From contig NC_073694.1 in assembly GCF_029784165.1 (NCBI RefSeq), positions 32,469,506 to 32,533,505 on the forward strand: 64,000 bases of DNA. Reading direction: 5' to 3'. The position numbers and the translations under genes are program-made. Below are positions 31,500-44,652 of the stretch, in pieces. This DNA is from Wyeomyia smithii. Taxonomy: Eukaryota > Arthropoda > Insecta > Diptera > Culicidae. The notes beneath the pieces were generated by a model. The model had not been told where the DNA came from. It ran no database searches and was given only the letters and a program-made list of their open reading frames with translations. Every line of letters begins with the position of its first letter. Positions within the stretch are counted from its first letter, which is position 1.

Positions 31500-34400
31500 G
31501 GTGAAGAAAGGCCACCCCGTATGGATGACAAACTAATTTGGGTGCTGGTTCTGTTTTGATATTTTATCGCTGTTTAGAGAGCACTTTGTCGCTTTCCGAG
31601 CGGCGCGGATAAACAATGCTCAACTTTCGAAGTGTACACTCAACCGTAACCCTTTTCCACGCATCTTTGACCCAAATACTTTGGAGCTGAAGTTCACCCT
31701 CTTTTTTTCTTTCTTCACTGGGGCACATTCCTTCCAGTAAATAAACTTTGTTCACTTATCAACTCTACGGCTATCGGCTAACGATAACCACGCGACGACG
31801 GCGGTGGCTTGGGGTGACCGTGGGGGCCGTGTTTCAGTGTGATCCTAAACACACTGAGTCCTGTTATTAAGCAGCAGCAGCAGCACCACAGAAAAAAGAA
31901 ATGTTTATCCATGCCGAAAGGTTCGCTGGAAGGTGTTGATTAGAGCAGAAAACGGCTCGACCACACAATTCGATGTGGCATCCTCGAAAGGATTCGTTCG
32001 GCGAAAAAAAAAAAACATCCAAAACCATACCAGTAGAGGGGGAGAAAAAAAAACAACAACGTCCACAATAACAATAACAACTCCATCAACGACATCCGCT
32101 GAGTGCAGGGAGCCGATGCTGGCAGCGAGCGTTAATAGAACCAGGGAAAAATAATAATAACCGGCGAAAGCTTTCCAAGAGAGACCCTCCCTCAAGTCAA
32201 GTGCGGTGAATCTGTTGTGGCTCTGGCTGGGAAAATAATACAACGAAATACAACGGATATTAAATATGGAATCCCTACGTTCTTTTTTCTAGCTTTAGTT
32301 GAGGGCTCAATTCGTTGCAAGTGAAAGAAATTTATGGTACAATCTTTCCAGCATGATGAAAAACAACAGAATTAAATCCGTTTACGACCTCTATTATAAT
32401 ATTTCCTGGAATGAAAAAAAAAAAAAAAAACTAGAGAAAAACGGTACAGTGGTATAACGGAAGTATTTACTTTTGTGTCGGTAATAATTCAGCCAATAAT
32501 CACCTAATTTCATTTTCCCATACAAAGCTCCGCTTGGTCGTCCTTTTGAGCTCGTTTCAAAGCATTGCATTCATGTAGATTTCCATTAAAAAGAAAAACT
32601 CTCTAGTAACTTAAAAGGAATATAATATTCCAGTAACGAGGGAGCAGAGAACTGGCACGAAGGCACCCACGCGAAGCCCCAGCATAAAATGCAGGAAAAA
32701 CTACATTTATTCATAGACACAAAGACACGAACACCTAGCCGTCGTCGTCGTCGTCGTCGTGGCGTTGGCAAGCACCAGCACCGGTATGGCTGTGAAAATC
32801 CTGCGGGAATCCGAGTAAGTATGCTCTCAATGCTCTTTGCCACCTCGCAGTACCGAGCGACATCCGAGCAGTGGCTGAATTATGCACAACATCGTTTCCT
32901 TTCTTGCGCCGGTAATTCGAGATCTCTCTGCCTGCCTCGTGCCGTCTTCTGGTCGGTTGTGGTGGGTGCTTGGGTGCATAACCCAGGCTCGCCAGGATGC
33001 CGGTTTGTTGGTGTGACACTGGCAGGAAAATTGCGTCTGCAAGTAATTTAGAACTATGGATGTCAATTTGTCTCCCAAGTGGTCTCGTCTATTGCGATAA
33101 TGCAGACTGGAGAAAAAAATCACATTCAGCTTATGTTCATTAGTTCGAACTAATATTTTCTGCTGGGGCTCTAGAGTTAGCTGTACAATTGGGTTAATAA
33201 AATCATAGTTTTATTTTTTAATGTAAAGAAAATTATTTTGCTTTGTAGAAATGATCTTCAAATGAAAATAATGAAATATAAAAATTTTATCCAGTATAAA
33301 ATTCGTGTTTTTTACGATGATTCGTTTCTAAATCGACGATTTCAAAACAAACCTGTGAAACATTTCAATTTTGTTGTATCAAAACATTAAAGAAAGGTAC
33401 TGGCGATGGAGCTTTTGATGCCACCAGGCACGAATAATAAACCGCAGGAGTCGGTTGCTAGCTGTTAAAGTAAAAGGAGAGCCCAGTCGTCAGTAAAGTG
33501 TCACACCGCAGTACTTTTTCGAAGCCTGGCCCAGGCTTTGCAAACCTGCTGTGTTCATGTTTAACTGGAAGTTGGTTGACTCGTGGAGACGTGAGATAGG
33601 AATTTGTGAGAACCAGAGCTAGTTATACGCTCTTTCCAGATTGTCAACTTACCATTTAAAATCCAATTTAGGTTCTGAAGCTTTTGAAATTTTTAGATTG
33701 GAATTTTTAAAATTTCTAATTCCAAAATTTCAGAATCCTCAACTATTAGAATCTTAGTATAGTAAAATTTTTTGAAATATTGAAATTTTTTATCATATAT
33801 TTTATTTTTTGTCTTTCCTATTATATTGGTCGGTGTTGTAATGGAAAACTTCTAAGAAAACATTAAACTGTTATGTTAATAAATTCGGCTTATTATTTAT
33901 GCGCTCATTAAACCAATCTAATCTTCCAATTATGTTTGGACTATCAATTATATTTGAACATCATTCTCATGCCGCTTGTCAAAGAATAACTTCATCAGAA
34001 CAAACTCACTTTCATTGATGGGAAACAACCAAAGGAGGACACAATAAGCCTTACAAATGTATCTCATTCCGATTCCGCTCGGTTGTTCAGCGCTGTGCTA
34101 AACTTTTCCCTGCAGCTTGTTTTTGATTATTCTAATTTCCAGCGGTGAAAACCAGTTAGCCACAGGGCCGGCAACTTTTATTCACCATTCGACCAACAAC
34201 AGCCTCCGGTTATTTTCATTAATCAGTCGAAACAACCTTCCAAAGTGTACCATCCGGTCAGGTCTCCACCCGATTCTGACCGGCCATTACCGACCGACCG
34301 TTTCCCACCGATAAAGCGATCATCGTTGTCCTTTGGGGCTAACAAATTTGTTCGACTAACTCAAATACAAGCACGTTTCCGCCGAAGCCGCAGATAGAAT

Positions 34401-35499
34401 AATGCAATTTATAAAGGAAACTTTTCGATCCGAAACAACAGCGAGACGACACAGTCCCTTTCCTCTTGCTTCCTACCTAGCGCAGGGCTTATCCTAATTG
34501 GACTACACTGCCCGACAGTCGACCGCTCCATCAATTTGGCCCGTCAATGTGCCCAGTGGAACCCGACACTCCCGCAGGCCACTTCATTTTCGACAAACTA
34601 CTTAAGACGGGCGAAATAAAATTAGATCGAAACTTTGCCAAACTAACCTCAAAGGCTGACAGCCTAGTGCTTTGTTTCCACTCCTGCTCCCAATTGTATC
34701 TTTTTGCGTGACAGCTGAATAAACCACGGAACATTCTACGTCACACTCATACGAACAGATTAGGTTCATTGTTTTTCGATTATCCCCTGGAACAACAACA
34801 GCACGTAAAAGTGTAATGATTAAGTTCGCTAGTAAATATATGAGAAACTCGTCTCGTAATTATTCTCAATAACGAACGAAAGGCGATGGCTTTCTATGAG
34901 AACCATACAATGTTTTCTACAAATAAAGACGCATCGTTAACACAATCCGCCAGAAAGTCTGGATTGGCCGAAATTAATTGTTTCATTCCGTTTCACCGTT
35001 AGCAGTTTGGGAAGCAAACATTAGCAACTTCAAACATAGACCAGACGGTTCGATAAACCGCGCTAGTTCTGCAGCCATCGGCTTCTTTTCCTTCCGTTCC
35101 TACACCAAAGCTACGGGACGAAATTGATTGATTCCCGGCAGGAGATAAATTACACGCTTTCCGGAATTTATCTCCCTGCCTTGTCGCACCGCGTACGAGA
35201 CGACATTTTTCCCATCCGGAAATCTGCTCTCTTTATCCTGCTTACACACCGACAGCCGGGCTAGTCATCAATCGGAACAAACATTCCTTTCTTCCGGCTA
35301 TTCAACTTCCTTTTTACCGATGGACTACGCGGCGCTATCGCACGTTCCTACAGTCTCGTCTCGGTGCCTCTCCGTTCAAGCTGAGCTCAGCCGTTTTCGC
35401 AAAAGGTTGCTCAACTTATTTTCGGAAATGTACTTTTAGCACCCCGCCGCCCCCCGGAGTTGTGTGCCTTCGTTGATGCGTTTCTTCCAGTTTCTAAAT
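31500..35499. other. Unique DNA, possible host intergenic or intronic sequence
   Basis: Composition is less AT-rich than the surroundings, with short A-runs and microsatellites: CAG repeats near 31871 and GTC at 32740. Frames up to 120 codons at 32600-33120 occur on both strands around the GTC tract and are explained by it. A small octamer-type patch is at 33655-33780. I see no exon with recognisable coding content. Confidence 0.4.
32740..32760. repeat. (GTC)7 microsatellite
   Basis: Seven uninterrupted GTC triplets. It makes runs of Arg or Asp in the overlapping frames. Confidence 0.9.
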
Positions 35500-36344
35500 T
35501 TGTTCATTTTTACGCTCGACCCGACGTTATTTTTCTTTTCAGTCAACATTACTTGAAAGGAAACGTGCAAAGGATTTTACTTCTAACTTTTGATGTTTGA
35601 CCAAGTTTTAACATGGTTGACTGAATAGTTGTTTGATTGGGTAAATTTTTAATGTATATTATTTGGCTTTTCTAATCTTCATATTTAGAATCTAATATTT
35701 TTTACAGCTTCTGCTTTATTTCGACTTATGTTGCTTTTGACTATATTGTCGTCAATATTTTATTTTTTGTTGAGTTTAGTTTCATTTCGGGTTTTTTTGA
35801 TTTTTTTAATATTGTTTTTCTCTTACTTTTTCTGACATTTTTGTTTTTCTTCATCTACGTGACATTTTTGTTGACCATGCTTTAATCTATAATGAGCGAT
35901 CTCTGGTTAATTTTTTGTTAATTCGTCTTAATTTTTTCTGCCTTTTTTGAATACATTCATTTCTTTTATAACTTTCATTTAACATTTTTAAGTCTCAATA
36001 CGTTACCAATTTTTTTATTCTTCCCAGTTTTTTAGCTTTATCTAAGTTTCTGATAACTTTAATTTTGAAACAAATTTTGGTTTCTATTCCTACTGGCTAT
36101 TATTCTCTCTGGCTTTTATAGCACAACTCCGTTACAAATGCTATTTGAAGTTTAATACTTTGACATTTGAACCTCCAGCACCAGTTTAATAAATTCAATT
36201 TTACTTCTTCTTTGTTTTAAAGTTTATTTGACGTTTGTTTCTTGACATTAAATTATTTGTTCATTAAGCAGACAGTAGATGCAGTAGGGAAAGCGAAAAA
36301 TAAGCGAACTGGAAATATGATACAGATTTGGAGAAATATACCGT
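35500..36344. other. T-rich degenerate sequence
   Basis: Strongly T-biased, with recurring TTTTTGACATTT-like words. No coding signal. Confidence 0.4.
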
Positions 36345-36425
36345 ATCCCGACGGGACACGAATCCACAATCTCCCTGTCTCCGGCATGATAAGTTTTGAC
36401 CAATTATACCACGGGGGACGGTGGC
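36345..36425 (-). repeat. tRNA-like sequence, possible SINE head
   Basis: On the minus strand TGGTATAATTGG (36400-36411) fits the Pol III A box, and 36 nt later ATTCGTGTCC (36354-36363) resembles a B box with one or two mismatches. The end CCCGTCGGGA recalls the T arm of some tRNAs. Arms do not all pair, so a tRNA pseudogene or SINE head is more likely than a working tRNA. Confidence 0.4.
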
Positions 36426-36594
36426 ACTGTTCCACAACCTATATCGTATCACATTCCACTGCCGACTTATTTTATTGCTCATCCCTAATTACACACATTG
36501 CTGTGCAAGCGTTATTGAACTTGTGTGTTAACGGGTAAAAGGCGTTGTTAAAAATAGAAATTTAGTTCATTATATTATTTGTTTATTATTTTTT

Positions 36595-36711
36595 GCCTTT
36601 CTCCTAGAAAGGTATAGCAATCACTGGAAAAACCAGAGGTATAAAAGTGCTCCAAAGTGTCGAATCTCGTATATCAATTGACTTAGTTTGACGAGCTGAG
36701 TATTTTCTGTA

Positions 36712-36742
<31 letters not shown>

Positions 36743-37420
36743 AACGCTCTCCCAATCCCACTCGATTTTCTCAGAGATGGATGGAACGATCTTCATGAAA
36801 TTAATTGCAAATGAGAGGTCTAGTTGCCCCATCAGACCCTATTGAATTTCATTGCAATCGGATTTTTAGTTTAGAGGTTATGTTCAAAAATGTGAAAATC
36901 ACGAAACATCATTATCTCAGAAACTACCCAGCCGGTTTTAACAAAATTGGTTTTAGATGAACGGGCTACTTAAAAAACTCTTAACTTTTGAGTTTCATGA
37001 AGATTGAACGTGCGGTTCAGAAGTTATTTAAAGAAACGTGCTCTGGAGAGTGTTTAATCTCACTCATGTTTCTCAGAGATGGCTGAACCGATTTTCAAAA
37101 AATCAGTGTCAAATGGAAGGTCTAGTCTAGCTGAATTGTACAGTGATCAAACACGTGGTTCAAAAATTGTGAAAAGAAACATGTTCCGGTGACATTTCAA
37201 ATTCACTCGTTTTCCCGAAAATGGCTGGACTAAATTCAACAAACTGAGTGTCAAGTGTTCACTCGTTTTCCCGAAAATGGCTGGACTAAATTCAACAATC
37301 TGAGTGTCAACATGTAAATCTATTTTTACAAATGAAGCGTTCATGTAAATCTATTTTTACAAATGATAAGTTTGAATGAGACAGGCTGGGTCCGACCGAT
37401 AGGTGGATTTATTCAGGTTT
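36595..37420. repeat. Dispersed repeat with internal sub-repeats
   Basis: It begins with a small hairpin, CCTTTCTCCTAGAAAGG, at about 36597 and includes a TG tract. Two or three diverged copies of a unit around CTCAGAGATGG.TG.AACGATTTTCA (near 36770, 36915 and 37070) follow. At the right end are exact short tandem duplications, one of about 56 bp (37202 and 37258) and one of about 31 bp (37311 and 37341). It looks like a mosquito-type interspersed repeat, family unnamed. Confidence 0.55.
36711..36742. repeat. (TG)n microsatellite
   Basis: About 14 TG units preceded by two TATG words, inside the dispersed repeat. Confidence 0.95.
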
Positions 37421-38474
37421 TTACTATTTTTGACTTTTATTCACTATGTTCAAACCATCCGTAATACTTTCAACTTTCTTTTTCTTTCTTTAACTTTAAA
37501 CTTATTTTATTTAACCTCTGACTTTCCCATGGACCGTTGAATGGAATAGTAGTTGTCACTTTTTTGATTTTTTACTTCCCTTTTATTATGTTCATTATTG
37601 TCCTCTACAATTATTTTTTCAATTATTGTATGGTAAAATTTTAATTTATATTCTTGACCTTTTTTGCCTGCTGTTTAAAATCTTTTCGCTTTTCAATGTT
37701 CTATTTTGGTCTTCACAAAAAAAAAAAAAACAAAATGTGAAAAGGCTATATCCCATTTTGCGATTTTTGTAACTTTCTTTTCAAATTTTAGACTTTATTT
37801 CGATTTCATTCATTTTTGTACCTGATCTTGCCATTTCGGAGTTCTGTTCTTTTTACTATCGATAAACACAACTTTACTGGAATTAAATTCACATTGAAGT
37901 TTCCACAATAGTTTGTTTTTTTTTGTTATTTGTTTTTTTTTTGCATATCTCTTCCTTTTTGTTGAATCTTATAGTAATTTTTTTTCTACTTGAAGGTCGT
38001 CTATAACATTTTAGCCAATTTTTCCTGACAAGAGTTCATTATCAATAGACTGTTTCTGTGTTTTTCGACTGTTTTATTATTTATTTTACGTTAATCTTTT
38101 ATTTTATTCATTTTAAATATTTTAATTTTGGTTATTTATATAGAAAACATTTTTTTTAATTTATCATTTTTAAATGTCTTTAAAATTGTTTATTTAATTA
38201 AATAAAGTTACTTAAGTTATTTTCGAATTCATGATTGTGGTTTATTTTCATTTTCAAGTCGCCTTGCTTTTATCTTGAGTTGTTGTACATATCTCTACAT
38301 TTTGCGTTTTTCGAATATTTTCATTGATGGAATATTTTCATTGATGGTGATTTCGATTGTTATGATGTTTTCATTTCTTCAAATATTCGAATGGTGATTT
38401 TGATTGTTATTATGTTTTCATTTCTTCAAATTTTCGAATTTTGTGTTCTTTTTACTTTGTGATTTTTTAGATTT
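37421..38474. other. T-rich degenerate flank of the minisatellite
   Basis: TTTTTGACTTTTATT-like words increase towards the minisatellite, suggesting decayed array. A duplicated segment with GTTATTATGTTTTCATTTC-like sequence occurs near 38350 and 38400. No gene. Confidence 0.45.
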
Positions 38475-41400
38475 TTGACACTTCAACTTTTGGATTTCTC
38501 AACTTTTAGACTTTTCAACTTTTTAACTTTTGGACTCATGAACTCCTGGACTCTTGAACTCTTGGTCGCTTGGTCGCTTGGACTCTTGGAATCTGTGACT
38601 CTTGAAATCCTGGACTCTTGGAATCTTGGATTTTTAGTTTCATGGACTCTTAGAATTTTGGATTCTTGGACTCTTATCCTCTCATCTCTTTCAGACTTTC
38701 AGATTCGCGGACTTCTGGACTTTTGGACTCTTGGACTTTTCGACTTTTGGACTCTTGGTTTATTAAACTCTTGCATTCTTGGACTCATGTACTCTTGGAC
38801 TTTTGGACATTTGGGTTTTTGAACTCATGTACTCTTGAACACTTGGGTTTTCAGCCTCTTGGATTCCTGGACTTTCGAACTCTTTGTCTCTTGGACTATT
38901 GAACTCATGAATTCTTGGACTCTTGGACTTTTGGCCTCTTGGACACTTCGACTCTTAAATTCGTGAAATCTCGGGTTTTCTCATTCTAGTAATCCTAGTC
39001 TCTTGGATTCTTGGACTCTTGTTCAATTGGACTTTTGAACTAATGGGTTTTTGAACTCATGGACTCTTGGGCTTTTGGACTCTTTAACTCTCGAAATCTC
39101 GGACTCTTGGACTCTAGGTCTTTTGAACTCTTGGACTCTTGGATTCTGCAAGCGACTGTTGCATGCTCTGACTCTTGGGCTCTTGTACTCTTGAACATTT
39201 GGACTTTTGGACTCTTAAACTCTTGGACTCTTGGACTTTTGGACTCTTGGACTCTTGGACTTTTGGAATCTGATGGCCTCTTGGAATCTTGGACTCTTCA
39301 CCACTTAGATTTTTGAACTTTAGGATTTTCTTACTCTTGAACTTTTCTACTTTCGACTTTTGGACTCTTGGATTCTTGGACACTTGTATTCTTGAACTCT
39401 TGTACTGTTGGATTTTTGGACTATTTGGTTTTTGAACTCATGGACTATTGGACTGTGGGCTCTTTGACTCTTGGTCTCTTGAACTCTTGGACCTTTGGAT
39501 TCTGCTGGTGACTGTTGCATTCTTTGACTATTGGACTCTTGAACTCTTGTACTCTTGAACTTTTGTACTATTTGGTTTTTGAACTCATGGACTCTTTTAC
39601 TCTTGGACTCTTGGTTTCTTTGACTCTTGGACTCTTGGACTTTCGTATTCTTGGACTCTTTACCTTTTGGACTGTTTGGTTTTCGAACTCATGGACTCTT
39701 GAACTCTTGGGCTTTTGGACTCTTAGACCCTTGAACTCTTGGACTCTTGGACTCTTGGACTTTTGGAATCTGGTGGCTACTGTTGCATGCTCGGCCTCTT
39801 GGACTCTTGGACTTTTAGACTCTTCGACACTTAGATTTTTGAAATCTAGGGTTTACTTACTCCTGGACTTTTGGACTCTAGAACTCTTGTATTCTTGAAT
39901 TCTTGGACTCTTTGACTCTTGGACTCTTGGACACTTGGACTCTAGGACTCTTGGACTCTTGCACTCTTGGATTTTTGGACTCTTCGACACTTAGATTTTT
40001 GAAATCTAGGGTTTTCTTACTTCTGGGTTTTTGGACTTTTAGACTTTTGGACTCTTGGACTCTTATATATTTGAACTCTTGCACTCTTGGATTTTTGGAC
40101 TATTTGTCATATGAACTCATGGACTCTTGAACTCTTGGAATATGAGACTCTTTGACTCTTGGACTTTTAAACTCTTAGACTTTTGGGTTCTTGGAATCAT
40201 GAACTCTTGGTTTCGTGTACTCTTCTACTTTTGGACTCTTAAACTCTTGAATTCTTGGGTTCCTGAACTTTAGGACTCTTGGAGTTGGACTCTTGGAATC
40301 CTGGACTATTGGATGTTTGTACCCTTGAACTCTTGGACTCTTGGAATCTTAGACTTTTGAACTTTTAGACTTTTGGACTCTTGCACTCTTCGACACTTAG
40401 ATTTTTGAAATCTAGGCTTTTCTTACTCCTGGATTCTTGGACTTTTCGACTTTTGAATTCTTGAACTCTTGTATTCTTGAAATCTTGTGCTCTTAAATTT
40501 TTGGACTATTTGGTTTTTGAACTCATGTACTCTTGAACCCTTGGACTCTTGGACCTATGGACTCTTGGACTCTCGGACTCTTGAAATCTTGAACTCTTGG
40601 TTTCTTGTACTCTTCTACTTTTGGACTCTTAAACACTTGAAATCTTGGCCTCCTGAACTTTTGGACTCTTGGACTTGGACTCTTGGATTTGGACTCTTGG
40701 AGTTTTGGACCCTGGGACTCTCGGACTCTTGGAATATTGGAGTTTTGGAGTCTTGGACTCTTCGACTCTTAGATTTTTGAAATCTAGGCTTTTCTTACTC
40801 CTGGACTCTTGGAATTTTCGACGTTTGGAATTTTGGGCTCTTATATTCTTGATCTCTTGTACTCATGAATTTCTGGACTATTTGGTTTTTGAAATCATGG
40901 ACTCTAGGACTATTAGACTCTTGGGCTCTTGGACTCTTGGACTCTTGGACTCTTGGACTCTTGGACTCTTGGACTCTTGGACTCTTGGACTCTCGAACTC
41001 TTGGACTCTTGGACTCTTGGACTCGTGGACTCGTGGACTCTTGGACTCTTGGTCTCTTGTACTCTTGGACTTTTGGAATTTTTAACTCTTGAACTCTTGG
41101 GCTCGTGAGCTTTTGGACTCTTGGACTCTTGGACTCTTGGAGTCTTGGAGTCTTGGAGTCTTGGACTCTTGGACTCTTGGACTCTTGGATTCTTGGAACC
41201 TTGGACTCTTGGACTCTTGGACTCTTTCACTCTTGGACTCTTTGACTCTTGTACTCTTGGACTTTTCGACTCTTAGACTCTTGGACTCTTGGAATCTTGG
41301 GCTTTTGGCCTTTTGGAATCTTGGACTTTTGGACTCTTAAGCTCTTGAACTTTTGGGCTCGCGAACCTTTGGACTCTTGGACTTGGACTCTTGGACTTTT

Positions 41401-41530
41401 GAACTATTGGGCTCTTGGACTCTTGGACTCTCGGACTTTTAGATTCTTGGTCTTTTGGCTTCTAAGACTGTTGCATGCTTCGACTTTTGTGCTCTTAGAC
41501 TCTTGTGTTATTGAATTTATAAATTTTCGA
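38475..41530. repeat. Minisatellite of the octamer GGACTCTT
   Basis: Three kilobases of GGACTCTT and variants (GGACTTTT, GAACTCTT, GGATTCTT). The core at about 40913-41230 is nearly perfect, and divergence rises outwards. Larger units are visible: the segment TGGTGACTGTTGCATGCT-like recurs near 39150, 39505, 39775 and 41468, and a TTAGATTTTTGAAATCTAGG block recurs near 39830, 39990, 40397 and 40770, so higher-order repeats exist. Because 8 is not divisible by 3, every plus frame encodes the same cyclic peptide (GLLDSWTL) and every minus frame another (KSPRVQES), so long open frames on both strands are artefacts. Confidence 0.95.
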
Positions 41531-42300
41531 GATTCTCGCTTTTTGCTTTCTCACTTTTAACCCTTTCTCTTGTTTGACTTTCTCACTTTTTGACTTTCTT
41601 ATTTTGCTTTGTTTTTGAATTTATCTCTTTCCGATGAACTCTTGGACCAATACCGGCTCTCTCATTTTTAGCCTCCTTCAAATTTTGATTTTCTTGCTTT
41701 CTCACTTTCTTATTTTTTGTCTTTCTCATTTTAAAAACACTCTCACTTTTTTAAATTTGAAATTTTTGTGACTCTCCTTTTTTGATTTTCTCACTCTTCA
41801 ACTTTCTTACTTTGCGATTTTCTTATTTTTTGAATTTCTCACTTTGCGACTTTCTCACTCTACGTCTTTCTTACTTTTCGATTGTATCTCTCTTGGGCTC
41901 TTTTCGACTTTACCAACTTTTGATTTTCCCTTGTCTTGACTTTCTCTTTTTGACTTTCTAATTGGCATGTTTTCATTGACAATTTTCAAAATTTTTATTC
42001 TAGCTCTTGGACTTTTGGACTCTTAATGATTCTCTCACTTTTTGATTTTTTCTGGTTATGACTTTCACATTTTTTCCCACCTTTTAACTTGCTTATTTTT
42101 TGACTATCTTATTTTTTGACTTTCTTACATTTTGATATTCTGACTTTATGATTTTCTTACTTTTTTACTCACTTGTCGTTCGATTTTATCTCACTCAAAC
42201 TCCTGAACTCTTAGACTTTTAAACTTTTCGAATTTCTTTCCATCTTTGTGACATTCACACTTTATGGCTTTCCGACTTATTAATTGGTTGATCTTTTGAA
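41531..42300. repeat. Decayed right flank of the minisatellite
   Basis: GACTTTCTCACTTTTT-like words keep the roughly 8-bp rhythm but with T-rich substitutions, dissolving into non-repetitive DNA near 42300. Confidence 0.7.
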
Positions 42301-42893
42301 TTTCTGACTTTCTGTTAAATAAAAAAAATGTTTTTTTTTTTCCATTAGTTGGTTCCCCGGTTTCATGTCTTTTTACGAAAAGGCTAACTAACTTTTTTAT
42401 ATTGCAAGCTCTCTAATGTTTTGACAGGTATTGCAATATTTTCGACAAATTTTGCAGCAAGTTTCTACTCTTTATAATTAATCTTGCCGTTTTTGGATTC
42501 CAAATATACCTAAGAGTTCAAGATGAAATTATTTTTTCTCATCGTAATCTTGTTCGACTTAATATTGAACTTCTTTGTTTTATAAAAAAAATTAAATTTC
42601 GATTTCATAGTCCCATTTTTTATTTATTTAACTCCTTTTTTTTGGAACTTCAATTACTGTCTTAGATTGATTTGCAATTTATCTTTTTTTTACATCTTTC
42701 CTTTCCATCTTCTTAAAATTTTAAAAACTTTAATAAAGACATCAGCAGGAACTAGAAACGTGAAACAGTCAAAATCAGATATTCCTTACTTTTCGTACTT
42801 TTTATTGTCTTTTATTTTCAATATGTTGAATATATTTGCTTTTTTTTTCCAAATTTTGTGTCTTATTCTATATTTTGTTATATTTTATCACTT
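42301..42893. other. AT-rich spacer
   Basis: Nothing recognised. Confidence 0.4.
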
Positions 42894-42902
42894 AGCTGTT
42901 AC

Positions 42903-43715
42903 CATAGCCGGATTTAGAGGGGACAGAGGGTGCACTTCTTATAACTTACGACTAAATACAAAATACTACAAGGTATACAGCCCTAGGTGTTGTATGAAAT
43001 GGTAACGTAGGACAAATGTAAATATTGATTTTAACTCTCGTTTAACATACTACGCCTGTTATACAACGTGTAACTCACACAGGTATAAGGGTTCCTCTTG
43101 CTATCGTGTTAAGAATAAGAATAAAGTTGAATTTTCTACTCGCAGTCTTTTGTATCGAGTTGAGCATAGCTTTTGCATTGAAGGCGTGGCCACGCAGTTT
43201 CGTGACAGAGAAACGAAATAAAACACCTTCAATACTACTGAGTAATTTTCATAAGGACCAAAAGAAAGTTTGTGCTTTCCCGATCCGAAAGAGTACTCTC
43301 GTCCTTAGATTAACTACTTTGCGTTATTGATATTTGACCGATAACGGTGTTCGAGTGGGTACAAAGGAACAATTGAACCGGAAAATCACTTAATTTAGCA
43401 GTGGCAATTTTTGAAATGAGGGTTATATCTACATATATGACTAAGATGCATTAAGTCGTTCACTCGCTTTAGTTGTTTTAAATCTGACGCAACATTTGCC
43501 GGTTTCATTTTCAAATTTACAAAATGTAATCTGGTATAGAAAACAAAGACGAGGTCCTACGTCAAAAATAAACGTGGTAGTTTGAATTAAGTGAAGTTTT
43601 AATAAAGCCAACAAAAACATTCTATAATCTTTCTTTCAACTCATATTTCTGTATGACTAGAAGAGAGCCCCACGAAGTACTTGGCTCCGGGCTTCATTAA
43701 TACTATATCTGGCCC
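42903..43715. mobile_element. 813-bp insertion flanked by 9-bp direct repeats
   Basis: TAGCTGTTA occurs at 42894-42902 and 43716-43724. Just inside are GCCGGATTTAG on the left and, reading the right end inwards on the opposite strand, GCCAGATATAG (9 of 11). An 8-9-bp duplication and short inverted ends would suit a hAT-like non-autonomous element. No transposase is encoded. Confidence 0.5.
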
Positions 43716-43724
43716 TAGCTGTTA

Positions 43725-44652
43725 TTCTAGCTAATATCTTCTATTTCGTTCATTCTCAAGCAGTTCTATGGCCCCCGCGTTCATTTAGTACGAAAGCTTC
43801 GGTAACGAGGAGAGCTAAGAACGGTGACTAATTACTACTCTCGAGCTTTGAGCTCCCCGATGTAACTGGCGTACGCGGACTCGATGAGATCCCGTCATAT
43901 GTACCTAACCGTGGCCTACCTTTATTGTTTGTTTATTTTGTCTATCTGACGCAAACGTGCAACTGTCGTTATCTTAGCTCAAGGTGAAACTTTGTTGAAG
44001 CCATAAATATACATTTACTCAATCCTAATTATTGAAAGTATAACAGGAATTTCTTGAAGTGAGTAGTCTCTTTGCCCGAATAGTTCACCAGTCATCTGAA
44101 CAAATGTCACTTCAAGTTGTACTAAGTCAGTTTGGTCACTTGCAACACTATTTTACTTGTTTCGTCTTTCTACAAGGCAGATTATCGAGTTTGTTTGCGA
44201 TTTTTTCTAATCGCTTCTGATAACTCATATTTGTTATTCGTCGTTTCTTTATTTGCGCTGTTGGCTATACGCCTTCTAATTTTTTTATGTTTAAATGTGC
44301 ATTTTTTAGGATAATTCTGCCAGGATTTCCTTAAAGCTTTCTATTCGTCAATTAGAACCCGTTGAGGTCGTAGTCGTCATGTTAATTCCTTAATGTCTCC
44401 TGTCCAGGTAGCTCTTCTCAGAGCTAAGGTGCTTCCGTTATTTCAACTTCTAGCGTTTGATATCGTATGTCGTTCCATATTCGTATACGACTTTTGTATA
44501 GTGACTATTATATTCGCTAGTGGTTGTGCTGCTATCTATGAAAAGAAGATTGAAATTCATTATAATTATCATAATCACGCTAAAGCTGGTTGATATGAAC
44601 TTTTTGCTTATCGATTCCCATTATTATTCACTGTTGTCATATGATCCCCCTA
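43725..44652. other. AT-rich intergenic DNA
   Basis: No supported gene. Frames up to 66 codons only. Confidence 0.4.

Noticed and set aside
38475..41560. Many overlapping frames rich in LLDSWTLG (plus) and ESKSPRVQ (minus)
   Set aside because: An 8-bp repeat without stops makes all frames open. No start context, domain or codon bias.
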